A stretch of 64,000 nt of DNA, from NCBI RefSeq assembly GCF_028890485.2, contig NZ_JARCHV010000002.1:124001-188000 (forward strand), in the 5' to 3' direction. Below the pieces are notes generated by a model, which was not told the DNA's origin, made no database searches, and saw nothing but the letters and a program-made list of their open reading frames with translations. The position numbers were made by a program, and so were the translations under genes. This document shows, in pieces, positions 41,911 through 50,567 of this stretch (position 1 is the first letter of the stretch; each line of letters begins with the position of its first letter). This DNA comes from Planococcus sp. SK3692. Lineage in GTDB: Bacteria > Bacillota > Bacilli > Bacillales_A > Planococcaceae.

Positions 41911-42894
41911 TCAATACACTTTATCGCCGTTAAAAATCGAATTCTTGACGATGACATAATCCACTTGGCGGATGGCGAGCAAGTGGTTGCCGCCCGCGTA
42001 GGAAATCGCCGACTGCAGATCCTGTTCCATCTCGGTCAAAGTATCTTTCATCGAGCCTTTGAATTCCACGTACATTTTCTTGCCTTCAACGTTTTTCTTT
42101 TCGCCTTTTTGGAACTCAGACGCTGAACCGAAGTATTCCTTCAAGAGCTTGCCGTCCTGTTCGACGGTTTGCCCCGGGGATTCTTCGTGTCCCGCGAACA
42201 ACGAGCCGATCATTACCATCGAAGCGCCGAAACGCACTGATTTGGCGATATCGCCATGCGTGCGGATGCCGCCGTCTGCGATGATCGGTTTGCTGGCGGC
42301 TTTCGCGCATAAACGAAGTGCGGCCAATTGCCAGCCGCCTGTACCGAAACCGGTCTTGATCTTCGTGATGCATACCTTGCCTGGCCCGATGCCCACTTTC
42401 GTCGCATCTGCGCCTGCATTTTCCAGCTCGCGCACCGCTTCCGGTGTCCCGACGTTTCCGGCGATGACGAAGCTTTCTGGAAGAGATTTTTTGATGTGGC
42501 CGATCATGTCGATCACTGCATTCGAATGGCCATGCGCCACATCGATCGTGATGTATTCCGGCGTCACGCCAGCATCCACTAGCTGCTGGACGAACTCGTA
42601 TTCTTCCGGTTTGACCCCGACGCTGATCGAGGCATAAAGACCTTGCTCTTGCATGTCTTTCGCGAACGCCAAGCGTTTTTCCGGCTCGAAACGGTGCATG
42701 ATGTAGAAGTAATTATTTTCAGCCAGAAATTTGGCGATCTTTTCATCGACGATTGTCTGCATATTGGCCGGCACGACCGGTAGTTTAAACGTGCGCCCGC
42801 CAAACTCTATGGATGTATCACATTCTGAACGGCTATTTACCACTGCTTTTGCAGGAACTAGTTGTATGTCTTCGTAATCAAATACATTTTCCAT
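41911..42894 (-). CDS. guaC: GMP reductase
   Basis: Converts GMP to IMP and ammonia with NADPH, balancing purine pools. The 327-residue length and sequence match the GuaC2/Bacillus branch: [14 protein letters not shown] start, [12 protein letters not shown], the catalytic loop [49 protein letters not shown] and the end [14 protein letters not shown] precedes the ATG. Repeated CGAA/TTCG elements just upstream resemble PurR boxes, in agreement with guaC being a PurR target in Bacillus. Confidence 0.96.
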   Translation of the reverse strand: MENVFDYEDIQLVPAKAVVNSRSECDTSIEFGGRTFKLPVVPANMQTIVDEKIAKFLAENNYFYIMHRFEPEKRLAFAKDMQEQGLYASISVGVKPEEYEFVQQLVDAGVTPEYITIDVAHGHSNAVIDMIGHIKKSLPESFVIAGNVGTPEAVRELENAGADATKVGIGPGKVCITKIKTGFGTGGWQLAALRLCAKAASKPIIADGGIRTHGDIAKSVRFGASMVMIGSLFAGHEESPGQTVEQDGKLLKEYFGSASEFQKGEKKNVEGKKMYVEFKGSMKDTLTEMEQDLQSAISYAGGNHLLAIRQVDYVIVKNSIFNGDKVY

Positions 42895-42910
42895 TAATTA
42901 CACCCCTAAA

Positions 42911-42950
42911 CACGAATATTATTCGATAGAACGAATGTTATTGTTCGTCC
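42911..42950 (-). promoter_or_regulatory. CGAA-rich repeats before guaC, candidate PurR site
   Basis: Three CGAA/TTCG elements in 40 bp, arranged as ACGAA-N8-TTCGT and CGAAT-AAT-ATTCG dyads on the reverse strand 20-55 bp before the start. PurR boxes have a conserved CGAA core; the exact spacing here is not standard. Confidence 0.35.
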
Positions 42951-43014
42951 ATATGATAATTTACTCCATTTATTGGAGAATGTCAAAAGTTCTTTGCTTA
43001 GAGCATAAAACTTT

Positions 43015-43812
43015 TTAGCGGCTTTCTTTTCGTGCCATCACGCGGGTTCGTGCTGGTTGTTTTAAAGAGCTTTTTACACGTTTCAACTGTGCGACGATGA
43101 TCACCGAGATGATGACGAGCAAAAACCACGAGCTGATTTTGCCGATATGGACGAGCGACCAGGCCGCTTCCTGGTTCGGGTATTGCCAGGCGCCGAGGAA
43201 GGTCGTGATGTTTTCCGCAATCCAGATGAAGAACCCTATCAACAGAAACGACAGGATCAGCGGCATCTTGAAGGTTTTCTCGTCGATGCGGAAGGTCACG
43301 AAGGTACGGAAGAAAATCAGCACCAGCAACACTTTCAGACCCCAGCGGATGTCGTACGTGAAATGATGCGTGAAAAAGTTCGCGTAGATCAAGACGCTGA
43401 TGGCGATGCTGTAGCAAGGCTTGGGCCATCCGTACATCTGCAGGTCGAAACGACGCCACGCCTGGCAGATATAGCTTGCGACACTGGCGTACATGAATCC
43501 GCTGTAGAGCGGCACGCCGAAAAACTTGCTATATGCTTCTTCAGGATACGCCCATGAGCCCATATGGACTTTGTACAATTCCAGCCCGAGCCCAATCGCA
43601 TGGAACACCAGAATGACCTTGAATTCATCCCAAGTCTCTAGTTTGGAGGCCAGCATGAACACTTGCGCGAGTATGCACACGAGCAAAATAAAATCGTAGC
43701 GGGGCACATAAGGAATCTCGATGTATTTCGACACAGCCAGCGCCGCGAAAATGATGAGGGGAAAAATGCAGCAAAGCGCCTGCCGGTAGCCGAACAGCCA
43801 AAACGTCTTCAT
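43015..43812 (-). CDS. DUF817 family membrane protein (YoaT-like)
   Basis: A 265-residue polytopic protein with about eight helices. The motifs KVHMGSWAYPEEA, GVPLYSGFMYASVASYICQAWRRFDL and NITTFLGAWQYPNQEAAWSLVHIGKISSW are typical of DUF817. Function of the family is unknown. ATG 43812 is preceded by GGGAGG at 9 bp; GTG 43815 is an alternative start. A basic tail follows the last helix. Confidence 0.88.
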   Translation of the reverse strand: MKTFWLFGYRQALCCIFPLIIFAALAVSKYIEIPYVPRYDFILLVCILAQVFMLASKLETWDEFKVILVFHAIGLGLELYKVHMGSWAYPEEAYSKFFGVPLYSGFMYASVASYICQAWRRFDLQMYGWPKPCYSIAISVLIYANFFTHHFTYDIRWGLKVLLVLIFFRTFVTFRIDEKTFKMPLILSFLLIGFFIWIAENITTFLGAWQYPNQEAAWSLVHIGKISSWFLLVIISVIIVAQLKRVKSSLKQPARTRVMARKESR

Positions 43813-43920
43813 CACGCAGCGCCTCCCGGAAGTTGGGTTTTAAAAATGGACGCTGGGGGTGAGGAGAAGTTGCCAGGTCCGAGGGGGTGTAGAAGGGGAT
43901 CTGTCGAATCATGAAGGCTC

Positions 43921-43960
43921 AAAAAATCCTCAGTTCCCGGTGAACTGAGGGTTTTTTCGG
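43921..43960. terminator. Terminator near 43.94 kb
   Basis: CCTCAGTTC / GAACTGAGG stem with a short loop, A-run left and T-run right. On the reverse strand it follows the stop of the gene at 44016 by about 55 bp. Confidence 0.9.
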
Positions 43961-44015
43961 CTATTAGTTTGGCTGATCGATCAACGAAAATATCCATTGG
44001 ATAAAACAAGAGTAG

Positions 44016-44489
44016 CTAGCCATTCGTTGGCTTCTCTTTCAAGTTTTTCATTCTTGAGAGCTCGCCCAGATTATAGCCGATCCAAGCTCCAATAAAGGGG
44101 AAGTGAGCCTGAGAAGCGTTCGGTGGTGGAGAGCTGAAATCTATAAGGTATAGCAGGACGCCCATGCCGACCCCCAAAACAGTGAGGAAGACGATCTCAT
44201 GTATTTTAGTACGTTTCCAACGTTTCTCTCCAGAGCGATGCCGGTCAAATTCGTTCAAGTATCTGCTGGTTTTCGTGCCAATATGTTTACCTGTTTTCAA
44301 GGTATAGATGCTATGTACTAAAACTATAAAAAGAAATGCCAAAAGCACCCAAACGATAAATAAAAATTGTCCGCTCTGAAAAAGATAAACCAGCAATATA
44401 AAAACCAATACTATAAAGAGATTGCTTCGGACCAATTGCTTCTTTTTCAATTGCTTAATTTCTTTTATATCCCATTGCGTTTCCTCCAT
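44016..44489 (-). CDS. Membrane protein (157 aa), unknown
   Basis: Three to four hydrophobic helices: two adjacent near residues 22-62, one near 100-120 and a weak one at 130-145, with a basic loop RYLNEFDRHRSGEKRWKRTKIHE. AAAGGGCGG precedes ATG 44489; ATG 44507 overlaps that site. Unrecognised family. Confidence 0.68.
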   Translation of the reverse strand: MEETQWDIKEIKQLKKKQLVRSNLFIVLVFILLVYLFQSGQFLFIVWVLLAFLFIVLVHSIYTLKTGKHIGTKTSRYLNEFDRHRSGEKRWKRTKIHEIVFLTVLGVGMGVLLYLIDFSSPPPNASQAHFPFIGAWIGYNLGELSRMKNLKEKPTNG

Positions 44490-44760
44490 TAAATCCGCCC
44501 TTTCCATTTGAAAAACTCTTAAGCTCTGCGGCTTCTTTTTAGTAGTGGAAATGGTTCCTTATCTTGGTAGACATTTTAACATAAATAGTAAAAATACTTT
44601 TTATTAATAGGGTAAAATTCATAAATATTATATTTATTGGAAAATATATAAATATCGATGATAACTAATAAGACCATCAAATTTGCATGCAATTTAATGG
44701 TCTTGATAGTTTAAATTTTTATATTACTAGGAAAGCCAAGCCGAGAACTTCGGCCATTCG
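44490..44760. other. AT-rich gap with one hairpin
   Basis: No gene found. AAGACCAT ... ATGGTCTT (44670-44704) encloses the palindromic AAATT-T-GCATGC and could be a weak terminator for the glycosyltransferase gene on the reverse strand, though it lacks a T-run. Confidence 0.5.
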
Positions 44761-45942
44761 CTAATCGTTGTTCTCTCCGCAGATCGTCAAGATGACACGT
44801 GCGGCTTCAGCGGCACCGCCGGCTTCATGGAAGCTGAGCGATAATTGCTGCGCTTCGTGCCGGTAAGAAAGATCCGACAAAACTTGCGCTGCCGCTTTTT
44901 CCAGCTCTTTGGGCGTCGTGCCTTCAAGTAAGACGCCGGCACCGAGTTCCGCCACCCGGTCGGCGATCATTTTTTGTTCGCTGTGTTGCGGGAACAGCAC
45001 CATCGGCACGCCGAAATACAGGCTTTCGCTGACGCTGTTCATGCCGCAATGGGTGAGGAACACGTCGGTATTCTGCAGCACGGCGATTTGGTCGACTGAC
45101 TGTTGCACGGTGAAATTATCCGGAATGTCCGGCAATAGTGACAGATCCGTTTTTCCGCCGGTGGATAAGGTGACTTCATAATCCGAGTGGGCAAATGCTC
45201 GGAAGCAATTTTGGTAAAACGCCGGATTGCGGTTCAAAATGGTGCCGAGCGAGATATAGACCTGTTTTCGCTGTTTGCTCCTCGGCTGCGGAATATGCTC
45301 GGGAATCGAAGCTCCGACAAAGGCATAGCGTTCGGAAAACGTCTCCGACATCGGCTGGAATCTCTTCGATGTGTAGACGATAGTGTCGGTATCGTTGTCG
45401 TTTTGAATTAGCGAAACGAAATTTTTCACCGCAAAGCCGTGCTCGTTCAATAGCTTGATCTTTTTGCGGATGCGCCCCATGCCACGCAGCATAAGCCAAA
45501 CTTCCTTAGCACCCGGTTTGATTGATTTCGCAGTATATTGATTAAAAGCAAACGTCGTCGTCGAACAGATATAAGGAATGTCGAGCTTTTTGGCAAATAG
45601 CTTGCCCCAAGCGGCGATGGAGTCGGAAACGATGCAGTCCGGCTGGATATCCGCAAGTTTCTCCACCGCATACGGTTCCATGGCGATCGTCGTGTCAGCG
45701 ACCATTTCGATCAACGCCGCAAAATCCTTGCCTACTTTCTTCTCGAGCTCCTGTTCGGAAAACTCGGGAAGGAAGCGGTCGCAGCCGATAAACGTGGCAC
45801 CTGCCGCTTCAATCTTTTCACGGAATTCATCGAACGAAAAATACCACACCCGATGACCCCGTTTCGTCAGTTCCACGACCACGGGAAGGGTCGGGTTTGT
45901 ATGGCCATGGGCAGGAAGCGAAAAAAAGACGATGTTCTTCAT
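44761..45942 (-). CDS. UDP-glycosyltransferase, macrolide (MGT/YjiC-like) family
   Basis: A 393-residue GT1 enzyme: N-terminal IVFFSLPAHGHTNPTLPVVVELTKRGHRVWYF with the catalytic-region His, and the C-terminal sugar-nucleotide signature VFLTHCGMNSVSESLYFGVPMVLFPQHSEQKMIADRVAELGAG. Bacillus relatives YjiC/YojK/YdhE glucosylate flavonoids and macrolides. GAAGGAGGAG precedes ATG 45942. A -10-like TATATAGT lies about 90 bp upstream. Single-gene unit; natural acceptor unknown. Confidence 0.9.
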   Translation of the reverse strand: MKNIVFFSLPAHGHTNPTLPVVVELTKRGHRVWYFSFDEFREKIEAAGATFIGCDRFLPEFSEQELEKKVGKDFAALIEMVADTTIAMEPYAVEKLADIQPDCIVSDSIAAWGKLFAKKLDIPYICSTTTFAFNQYTAKSIKPGAKEVWLMLRGMGRIRKKIKLLNEHGFAVKNFVSLIQNDNDTDTIVYTSKRFQPMSETFSERYAFVGASIPEHIPQPRSKQRKQVYISLGTILNRNPAFYQNCFRAFAHSDYEVTLSTGGKTDLSLLPDIPDNFTVQQSVDQIAVLQNTDVFLTHCGMNSVSESLYFGVPMVLFPQHSEQKMIADRVAELGAGVLLEGTTPKELEKAAAQVLSDLSYRHEAQQLSLSFHEAGGAAEAARVILTICGENND

Positions 45943-46290
45943 AAAATTCTCCTCCTTCAGTGCGGCGGGCTGGATCATTTCCGCCAGTTCTCGCAATACA
46001 CGAACTTTCCATTTCTCTTAGCTTCACTATATAGCGCACATTCCGCAAAAGCCATAAACGTCTGCATATTATTGAATGAAATAAGGATGTAGTCGATTTC
46101 TCGCTGTGGAGCGGAACCTGAAGGGAATAACCAGAAGGTTTTTGGATATCCAGTTAGAAACTGATAGGCTGAAACTAGAGCAAGGCGACAAATTTTTGTT
46201 GTCGTCACGAAATACGAGCCAAGCATCCTCAGAATGGACGAAGCATAGCAAAGCCCATAGCAGAAACAACGAAATCTTGGAGGAATGTAT
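45943..46290. other. Gap between divergent genes
   Basis: About 350 bp. A reverse-strand -10-like TATATAGTG near 46031 may serve the glycosyltransferase. No convincing gene; the open frames here lack ribosome binding sites and familiar sequence. Confidence 0.45.
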
Positions 46291-46482
46291 ATGTTCGGAA
46301 AGAAAAACGATGAAGATCAGCGCTTCTACATCAAATCATCCGAAGACGTGCCGACACTCGGTCGAATCATCGTCTTAGTCGACCGCGAAACCGGCGTCAA
46401 CTATCTCCAGACCTGGGTCGGCAGCGGAAGCGGGATTACGCCGCTGTTGGATGCCAATGGGCAAGTGGTTGTGGAGGATTAA
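46291..46482 (+). CDS. DUF6440 family small protein
   Basis: A 63-residue soluble protein with RIIVLVDRETGVNYLQTW and GSGITPLLDANGQVVVE, the pattern of DUF6440. The family has no known function and is often prophage- or defence-associated. TTGGAGG precedes the ATG. A bidirectional terminator follows. Confidence 0.78.
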   Translation: MFGKKNDEDQRFYIKSSEDVPTLGRIIVLVDRETGVNYLQTWVGSGSGITPLLDANGQVVVED

Positions 46483-46516
46483 ACGGTTATCAACACTATC
46501 AATTGAATGAAAATAC

Positions 46517-46556
46517 AAAATCCCCAAAAGCGGATGATCCGCATTTGGGGATTTTT
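46517..46556. terminator. Bidirectional terminator
   Basis: AAAATCCCCAAA-GCGGAT / ATCCGC-TTTGGGGATTTTT between the convergent DUF6440 and DUF3006 genes. Confidence 0.95.
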
Positions 46557-46569
46557 AGATAGAGGCTCT

Positions 46570-46791
46570 TTAGTCTTCCCAGAGTTCATCCATTAATTCT
46601 TCAATTTCTTTTCTACGCTGTTCGGTTTCCTCATGGAGAATGGCGACCTCGTTCCCGTTGATTTCGACAAAGTCACCCGGTTTAGCAGCTGTCGGAAAGA
46701 AATGCTTCGGGAAGTCTTTCGTAACCCCGTCAATTTCCACCACGGCAATGTCTTCTTCAAACCGGTCGATGATTCCTTTTAGTGGTTTCAT
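46570..46791 (-). CDS. DUF3006 domain protein
   Basis: A 73-residue protein: KGIIDRFEEDIAVVEIDG-VTKDFPKHFFP and GDFVEINGNEV match DUF3006; a helical tail of Glu, Arg and Lys follows. DUF3006 genes regularly accompany ComEC-like beta-lactamase-fold genes, as here with a 2-bp gap. Function unknown. Confidence 0.85.
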   Translation of the reverse strand: MKPLKGIIDRFEEDIAVVEIDGVTKDFPKHFFPTAAKPGDFVEINGNEVAILHEETEQRRKEIEELMDELWED

Positions 46792-46793
46792 AA

Positions 46794-47636
46794 TTATTTC
46801 ACCGTTGCGACTGTAATTTTGGTACCAGTCGATGTGAAAATAATGTTTCCTTTTTTATCCGTCCGGTAGATGGTGGTCTTATACGGTTTGAATCGGTTGA
46901 TCACCTCGGTGGAAGGATGGCCATACGAGTTTTTTCCAACACTAATGACACTAAATTTAGGCTTTACGACGTCTAGAAAGTTTTTATTAGAAGATGTTTT
47001 GGCGCCGTGGTGACCCACTTTTAGTACATCTGCCTGAAGCGTTTGCTTTGCCTTTACCATATCAGTTTCTGCGGTTTTTTCTGCATCCCCCGTAAACAAG
47101 AATTTATTCTTATTGTACGTGATGTGAAGAACGGCGCTCCAGTTGTTTAAGTCGGTTTTTCCATAATCACGAACTGGTCCAACAAACTTAGCCGTACCGG
47201 TTTTTAATGGCAACTTGACGCCGGCTTTGGCCGTTTTAATAGTCAATTTTTCTGCTTTCACAGCTTTCAAGAAGTTTTTGTAAGCATCGGTCGTATGCGA
47301 CACTTTTGGAGCATAAACTGCCTCTACTTTATATGCCTTTAACACTTCATCTAGCGAGCCAATGTGATCGGCATCCGGATGTGAAGCAATCATGATTTCG
47401 ATGTCATCGACTTTCTGTTTCTTAAGATAGGCAATGATCTTATCGCCTTGTCCTTGGCGTCCGCCATCGATGAGAATATCTTCGCCGCCTGGCATTTTGA
47501 TGTAGGTAGCATCTCCTTGGCCCACATTAATAAAATGGACCTTCATGGTTGGGGTAGCTGCGGATGAAACGGAAGGCATAAAAACAAATCCAGCCAATAG
47601 GATAACTGACATAAGCATGCTGAGGATCTTTTTCAA
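46794..47636 (-). CDS. Secreted ComEC/Rec2-like metallo-beta-lactamase-fold hydrolase
   Basis: A 280-residue exported protein. After a signal peptide (MKKILSMLMSVILLAGFVF, cleavage near SSA-ATPT) comes an MBL domain: HFINVGQGDATYIKMPGGEDILIDGG, the metal motif SHPDADHIG, LFTGDAEK and VLKVGHHGAKTSS. This is the nuclease-like C-terminal domain of ComEC as a free-standing secreted protein, possibly an extracellular nuclease. I start at TTG 47636, five bases after AAGGAGA. It forms an operon with DUF3006. Confidence 0.88.
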   Translation of the reverse strand: MKKILSMLMSVILLAGFVFMPSVSSAATPTMKVHFINVGQGDATYIKMPGGEDILIDGGRQGQGDKIIAYLKKQKVDDIEIMIASHPDADHIGSLDEVLKAYKVEAVYAPKVSHTTDAYKNFLKAVKAEKLTIKTAKAGVKLPLKTGTAKFVGPVRDYGKTDLNNWSAVLHITYNKNKFLFTGDAEKTAETDMVKAKQTLQADVLKVGHHGAKTSSNKNFLDVVKPKFSVISVGKNSYGHPSTEVINRFKPYKTTIYRTDKKGNIIFTSTGTKITVATVK

Positions 47637-47639
47637 CAC

Positions 47640-47810
47640 ATCTCCTTCTTTCCTGTAAGTTATTTACATCCTCATCATATGCGAGAAGTGCCCAATCGAC
47701 AATCTATTTCTTATTCAAATTTAAATATCTGATTGGGTCTCATTTTCAATATTAGAAAAAGGGTCAACACATAGAAAAAAGAGTAGCTACAGCTACTCTT
47801 TTTTTAGCGT
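47640..47810. other. Boundary gap with terminator
   Basis: Contains the promoter side of the ComEC-like gene and the terminator at 47774-47806. From here rightwards the intergenic DNA becomes clearly AT-rich. Confidence 0.5.
47774..47806. terminator. Terminator after the RraB-like gene
   Basis: AAAAAAGAGTAGC / GCTACTCTTTTTTT with a four-base loop, symmetric; follows the stop at 47811 on the reverse strand. Confidence 0.92.
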
Positions 47811-48134
47811 TTAGTAAATCATGAGACCCCATCCGTCTGCATATCCATCATAGGGTTTACTTAATTCGTCTAGCCGTCTTTGTACCTCAATTATTTCTTC
47901 ATAATTTAAAAGCATGGTAATGGAACAATAACAAGTCCATTCTTCCGTCTCCTCATCTTGTTCTAATTCACAAGTAAACCCACTACTTCTTAAAGTTTTT
48001 AAAATAGCTTCACCATTCTTTTTATCTGGAACTGCAACCATAAAATCAAGATCTTGTGGTTCTTTAAAATTGACACCTTGTTTATATAACATTTTTAATA
48101 CTTGGCCATCTTCATCTTTAGGGAATGCTGTCAT
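47811..48134 (-). CDS. RraB-like protein (ribonuclease E inhibitor fold)
   Basis: A 107-residue acidic protein: FPKDEDGQVLKMLYKQGVNF, DLDFMVAVPDKKNGEAILKTLRSSGF, the aromatic strand EEWTCYCSITMLL and the end DGYADGWGLM match the RraB domain. In enterobacteria RraB inhibits RNase E; in Bacillales, which lack RNase E, such domains are solitary or act as immunity-like proteins. GAAGGAG precedes the ATG. AT-rich codon use compared with genes to the left. Confidence 0.78.
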   Translation of the reverse strand: MTAFPKDEDGQVLKMLYKQGVNFKEPQDLDFMVAVPDKKNGEAILKTLRSSGFTCELEQDEETEEWTCYCSITMLLNYEEIIEVQRRLDELSKPYDGYADGWGLMIY

Positions 48135-48681
48135 CTTTTAGTCTCCTTCAGTTCATGAGTAGCGAATTAATTTGTATTATTATTTTATCACCTTCACGAC
48201 TGAATTACCCTGCTAGAAAAGGAATTTAGTCGATTGTTGATTCTCTTTGATCGAGTTCCTAAATTGTGAAAAGTCTTTCCATTTTTCAATACAGATATAT
48301 ACTCTTTTCTCACTTAGCACATGTCAATCATTTGTGATAAACGTTGAGAACAAAACAGTGTTATTGAGTATCTTGTTACCGGCAGTGACAACAATCGTAT
48401 GATAGACATGGTTGAAGAAGACATATGGTCTAGTAATCACTAACAAGTTCAAAAAAATTAAGCAATCTGAGTTCAATTAAATATCGAACAAAAATTGCTT
48501 AATAACTAGTCATCTTAATTAACGCTATCTATTTAGAGTAGGTTAGACCAGAGTGCGGAAGTTTGCTTATTACAACTAAAGTTGCAAAAGAAGTTTTAAA
48601 ATTGTTTATTTATCGCAGCTCTACTTAAATTTAAGGTCAGCTTTCGTTTAGAAAAGGAATTTGTAATTACAACAATACTTG
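48135..48681. other. AT-rich gap with a possible gene remnant
   Basis: About 550 bp. One open stretch on the forward strand (48348-48443) reads EQNSVIEYLVTGSDNNRMID then MVEEDIWSSNH and stop, which looks protein-like but has no start or ribosome binding site and is preceded by a stop codon. It may be a decayed gene end. No other feature found. Confidence 0.4.
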
Positions 48682-49743
48682 TCATTCCGCAGATGGAAAT
48701 AGCTCTATTAATCCTTGATAACTTGTGAAAAACGGTTTCTGTTTAAGATCAAGTGCTTTTAAATCAGCTAGAATTTCTTCTTCTCTATTATTGGTGATAA
48801 GGAGAAATTTTCTGCTTTCATTTTGAGTTGATTCTTCAATTTCAAACTTCGATAATTCTAAGATTGTCTTTTCATTCTTAGAAATACTTACATCATCTTT
48901 TAAAAGATTTACATTCCCAAAATCATCTAATATCAATATATCCACCGAAGTGTTGTAAGGGATTTTTGCTAGTTCTAAGAACTCAATAGACTCTTTAGCT
49001 ATTAATTGATTATCTACTAAATCATATTCAACCGGTTCTTTATCTGTATTCAACCATGATGGGACAGGAAAGAAGTTCGCTTCCTCTTCTATATCGTTCA
49101 TTGTAAGGTCAGTAGATTGACTTTCTAGTAGTTCTTCAGAAATATCAACATCTTTACTTTGAACATAAAAACGGTAGGTACTTAAACTACCACCTTCGTA
49201 TCGATTAGCTTCACTAGTTTGATCTAAAGGAAAGAATGTTAATTCTTGCATGCCTGTATTTTCCCATTTTATTTCTACGTTTAAAGATACCGAAGAATTA
49301 GCTGCCACTTCATATTCAATTGAAGACTTCCAATCCGTTGAATCAGATAGTTTTACATTTGCTATATTATTTCCTTGCATAAAAAATGAACGAACTTTCA
49401 TCGGTTCTTTGGTAGCGTTCTCATAAACTACTTGTCCAGTAATACTGTTTGCATTAATAGGGACCTTAAGATAAACAAAAGACTCATTTTGCACTAATAT
49501 TTCCTGCGTGTATGATTCATCGGGAATAAATGCTTTAACCTGTGTAAAAGCATCACTAGAGTCTACTATCTCGCTAGATGAACTTAAGTAATTAAATTCG
49601 TTGGAATTCTGAATTTCATACTGATTGTTATTTGCTTTGAGAATATCCTTTTCATTAAGCAACTGGTCTGATTGAAAATTTGAACATGAAAATAACAGTA
49701 AACTGGTGAGTATAACCAAAATTAAACTTTTATAAGTATTCAT
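48682..49743 (-). CDS. Large lipoprotein, unknown family
   Basis: A 353-residue lipoprotein: signal sequence with lipobox LLFSC (Cys20), then a soluble, Ser/Asn/Glu-rich body. Beta-rich segments (QVVYENATKEPMKVRSFFMQ, NVEIKWENTGMQELTFFPL) suggest an Ig-like or fibronectin-like extracellular fold. The start has TTAGGAGG upstream. It lies 80 bp downstream of the secreted protein gene on the same strand, with a hairpin between. Unrecognised; it could be an immunity or surface-attachment partner of that secreted protein. Confidence 0.7.
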   Translation of the reverse strand: MNTYKSLILVILTSLLLFSCSNFQSDQLLNEKDILKANNNQYEIQNSNEFNYLSSSSEIVDSSDAFTQVKAFIPDESYTQEILVQNESFVYLKVPINANSITGQVVYENATKEPMKVRSFFMQGNNIANVKLSDSTDWKSSIEYEVAANSSVSLNVEIKWENTGMQELTFFPLDQTSEANRYEGGSLSTYRFYVQSKDVDISEELLESQSTDLTMNDIEEEANFFPVPSWLNTDKEPVEYDLVDNQLIAKESIEFLELAKIPYNTSVDILILDDFGNVNLLKDDVSISKNEKTILELSKFEIEESTQNESRKFLLITNNREEEILADLKALDLKQKPFFTSYQGLIELFPSAE

Positions 49744-49761
49744 TTACTGCCTCCTAATAAA

Positions 49762-49794
49762 TAAAGTAATGCCTTAAAATATAAGGCATTACTC
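49762..49794 (-). terminator. Hairpin between secreted-protein and lipoprotein genes
   Basis: AGTAATGCCTTA / TAAGGCATTACT, perfect 12-bp stem, with a T-rich tail on the reverse strand (CTTTATTTA). Acts as terminator or as partial read-through site before the lipoprotein gene. Confidence 0.75.
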
Positions 49795-49823
49795 ACTATC
49801 TTGTTGAAATTTATACTTAAAAT

Positions 49824-50339
49824 TTAGTAAGTACCTGATTTTAAGGTTCTTGAATCATATAAGATACCAGTATTTGTTGCAGTATGAATAGTTAATCCAG
49901 TGTATACATACTTAGTTTTAGCACGAGTTAGAGATAATTCAGATGTTGCAGTGAATTTTCCAACTGCAGTCTTTTTACTGCCACTAGCAGTATAACCTTG
50001 TGAAACATTTCTTAAGCTAGTGGTTGCAGAAGTAACTGTAGAAAGAATTTTTCCTTTAGTTGTTCCAGTACTCTTTACTAATGTAGAAGTTGAGCTTAAA
50101 GACGTATTTCCAGTAGCCAAGTCACCATAAGCACGTGTGCCAAAGCTATTTGGATCACTGCTAGATCCAAAATTAGTGCTCTCATCTAGTACATCAACAT
50201 CATCCCACGCGTCATCCCAATTAATTTCGTAGTTTTTAGTCAGATCCTCGTTAATTTCAGAAGCAAAAACAGTACTACCTGATGTTATAACACTAGTGCA
50301 AAAAACGGCTCCGACCACCAATAAGGTTACTTTTTTCAT
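49824..50339 (-). CDS. Secreted protein with acidic N-terminal and basic Ser/Thr-rich C-terminal region
   Basis: A 171-residue exported protein of no family I know. Signal peptide MKKVTLLVVGAVFCTSVITSGS with cleavage near VFA-SEI. Residues about 28-57 are very acidic (NEDL, NWDDAWDDVDVLDES); the rest is Ser/Thr-rich with many lysines and few acids, beta-strand-like, ending DSRTLKSGTY. There is no cysteine after the signal. The layout, acidic segment before a basic body, is seen in secreted toxins or peptides with a masking propeptide, but that is only an analogy. Start at ATG 50339 (GGAGTGGAG upstream). Lies between a lipoprotein and a membrane protein gene. Confidence 0.7.
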   Translation of the reverse strand: MKKVTLLVVGAVFCTSVITSGSTVFASEINEDLTKNYEINWDDAWDDVDVLDESTNFGSSSDPNSFGTRAYGDLATGNTSLSSTSTLVKSTGTTKGKILSTVTSATTSLRNVSQGYTASGSKKTAVGKFTATSELSLTRAKTKYVYTGLTIHTATNTGILYDSRTLKSGTY

Positions 50340-50567
50340 AATCTCCACTCCTCACTTTTTCTTTCTTGTATAATTTACCATAAAAAAAGTAAAATTAATA
50401 CTTAAATTCCAATTTTAAGTAATTAAAAACCTGAGATAAGACATTTCCTTCGAAATCTCAGTTTATAAATTTTATGGCCTTTCTAAACTAATTGTTATGA
50501 GGAGGAATTAAGCAATACAACAAAAAATGGTCTAAACACTCTATCTTACAAAGATAAAATATCTCAA
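50340..50567. other. AT-rich gap with terminator
   Basis: Holds the secreted-protein gene's promoter side and a reverse-strand hairpin (50424-50461). No gene seen. Confidence 0.5.
50424..50461 (-). terminator. Terminator of the 168-residue membrane protein gene
   Basis: CTGAGAT ... ATCTCAG stem with an inner GAAAT/ATTTC helix; on the reverse strand followed by GTTTTTAA. Confidence 0.7.

Noticed and set aside
46106..46378. Forward frame of 90 codons before the DUF6440 gene
   Set aside because: Out of frame with the DUF6440 gene it overlaps, weak start and no recognisable sequence.
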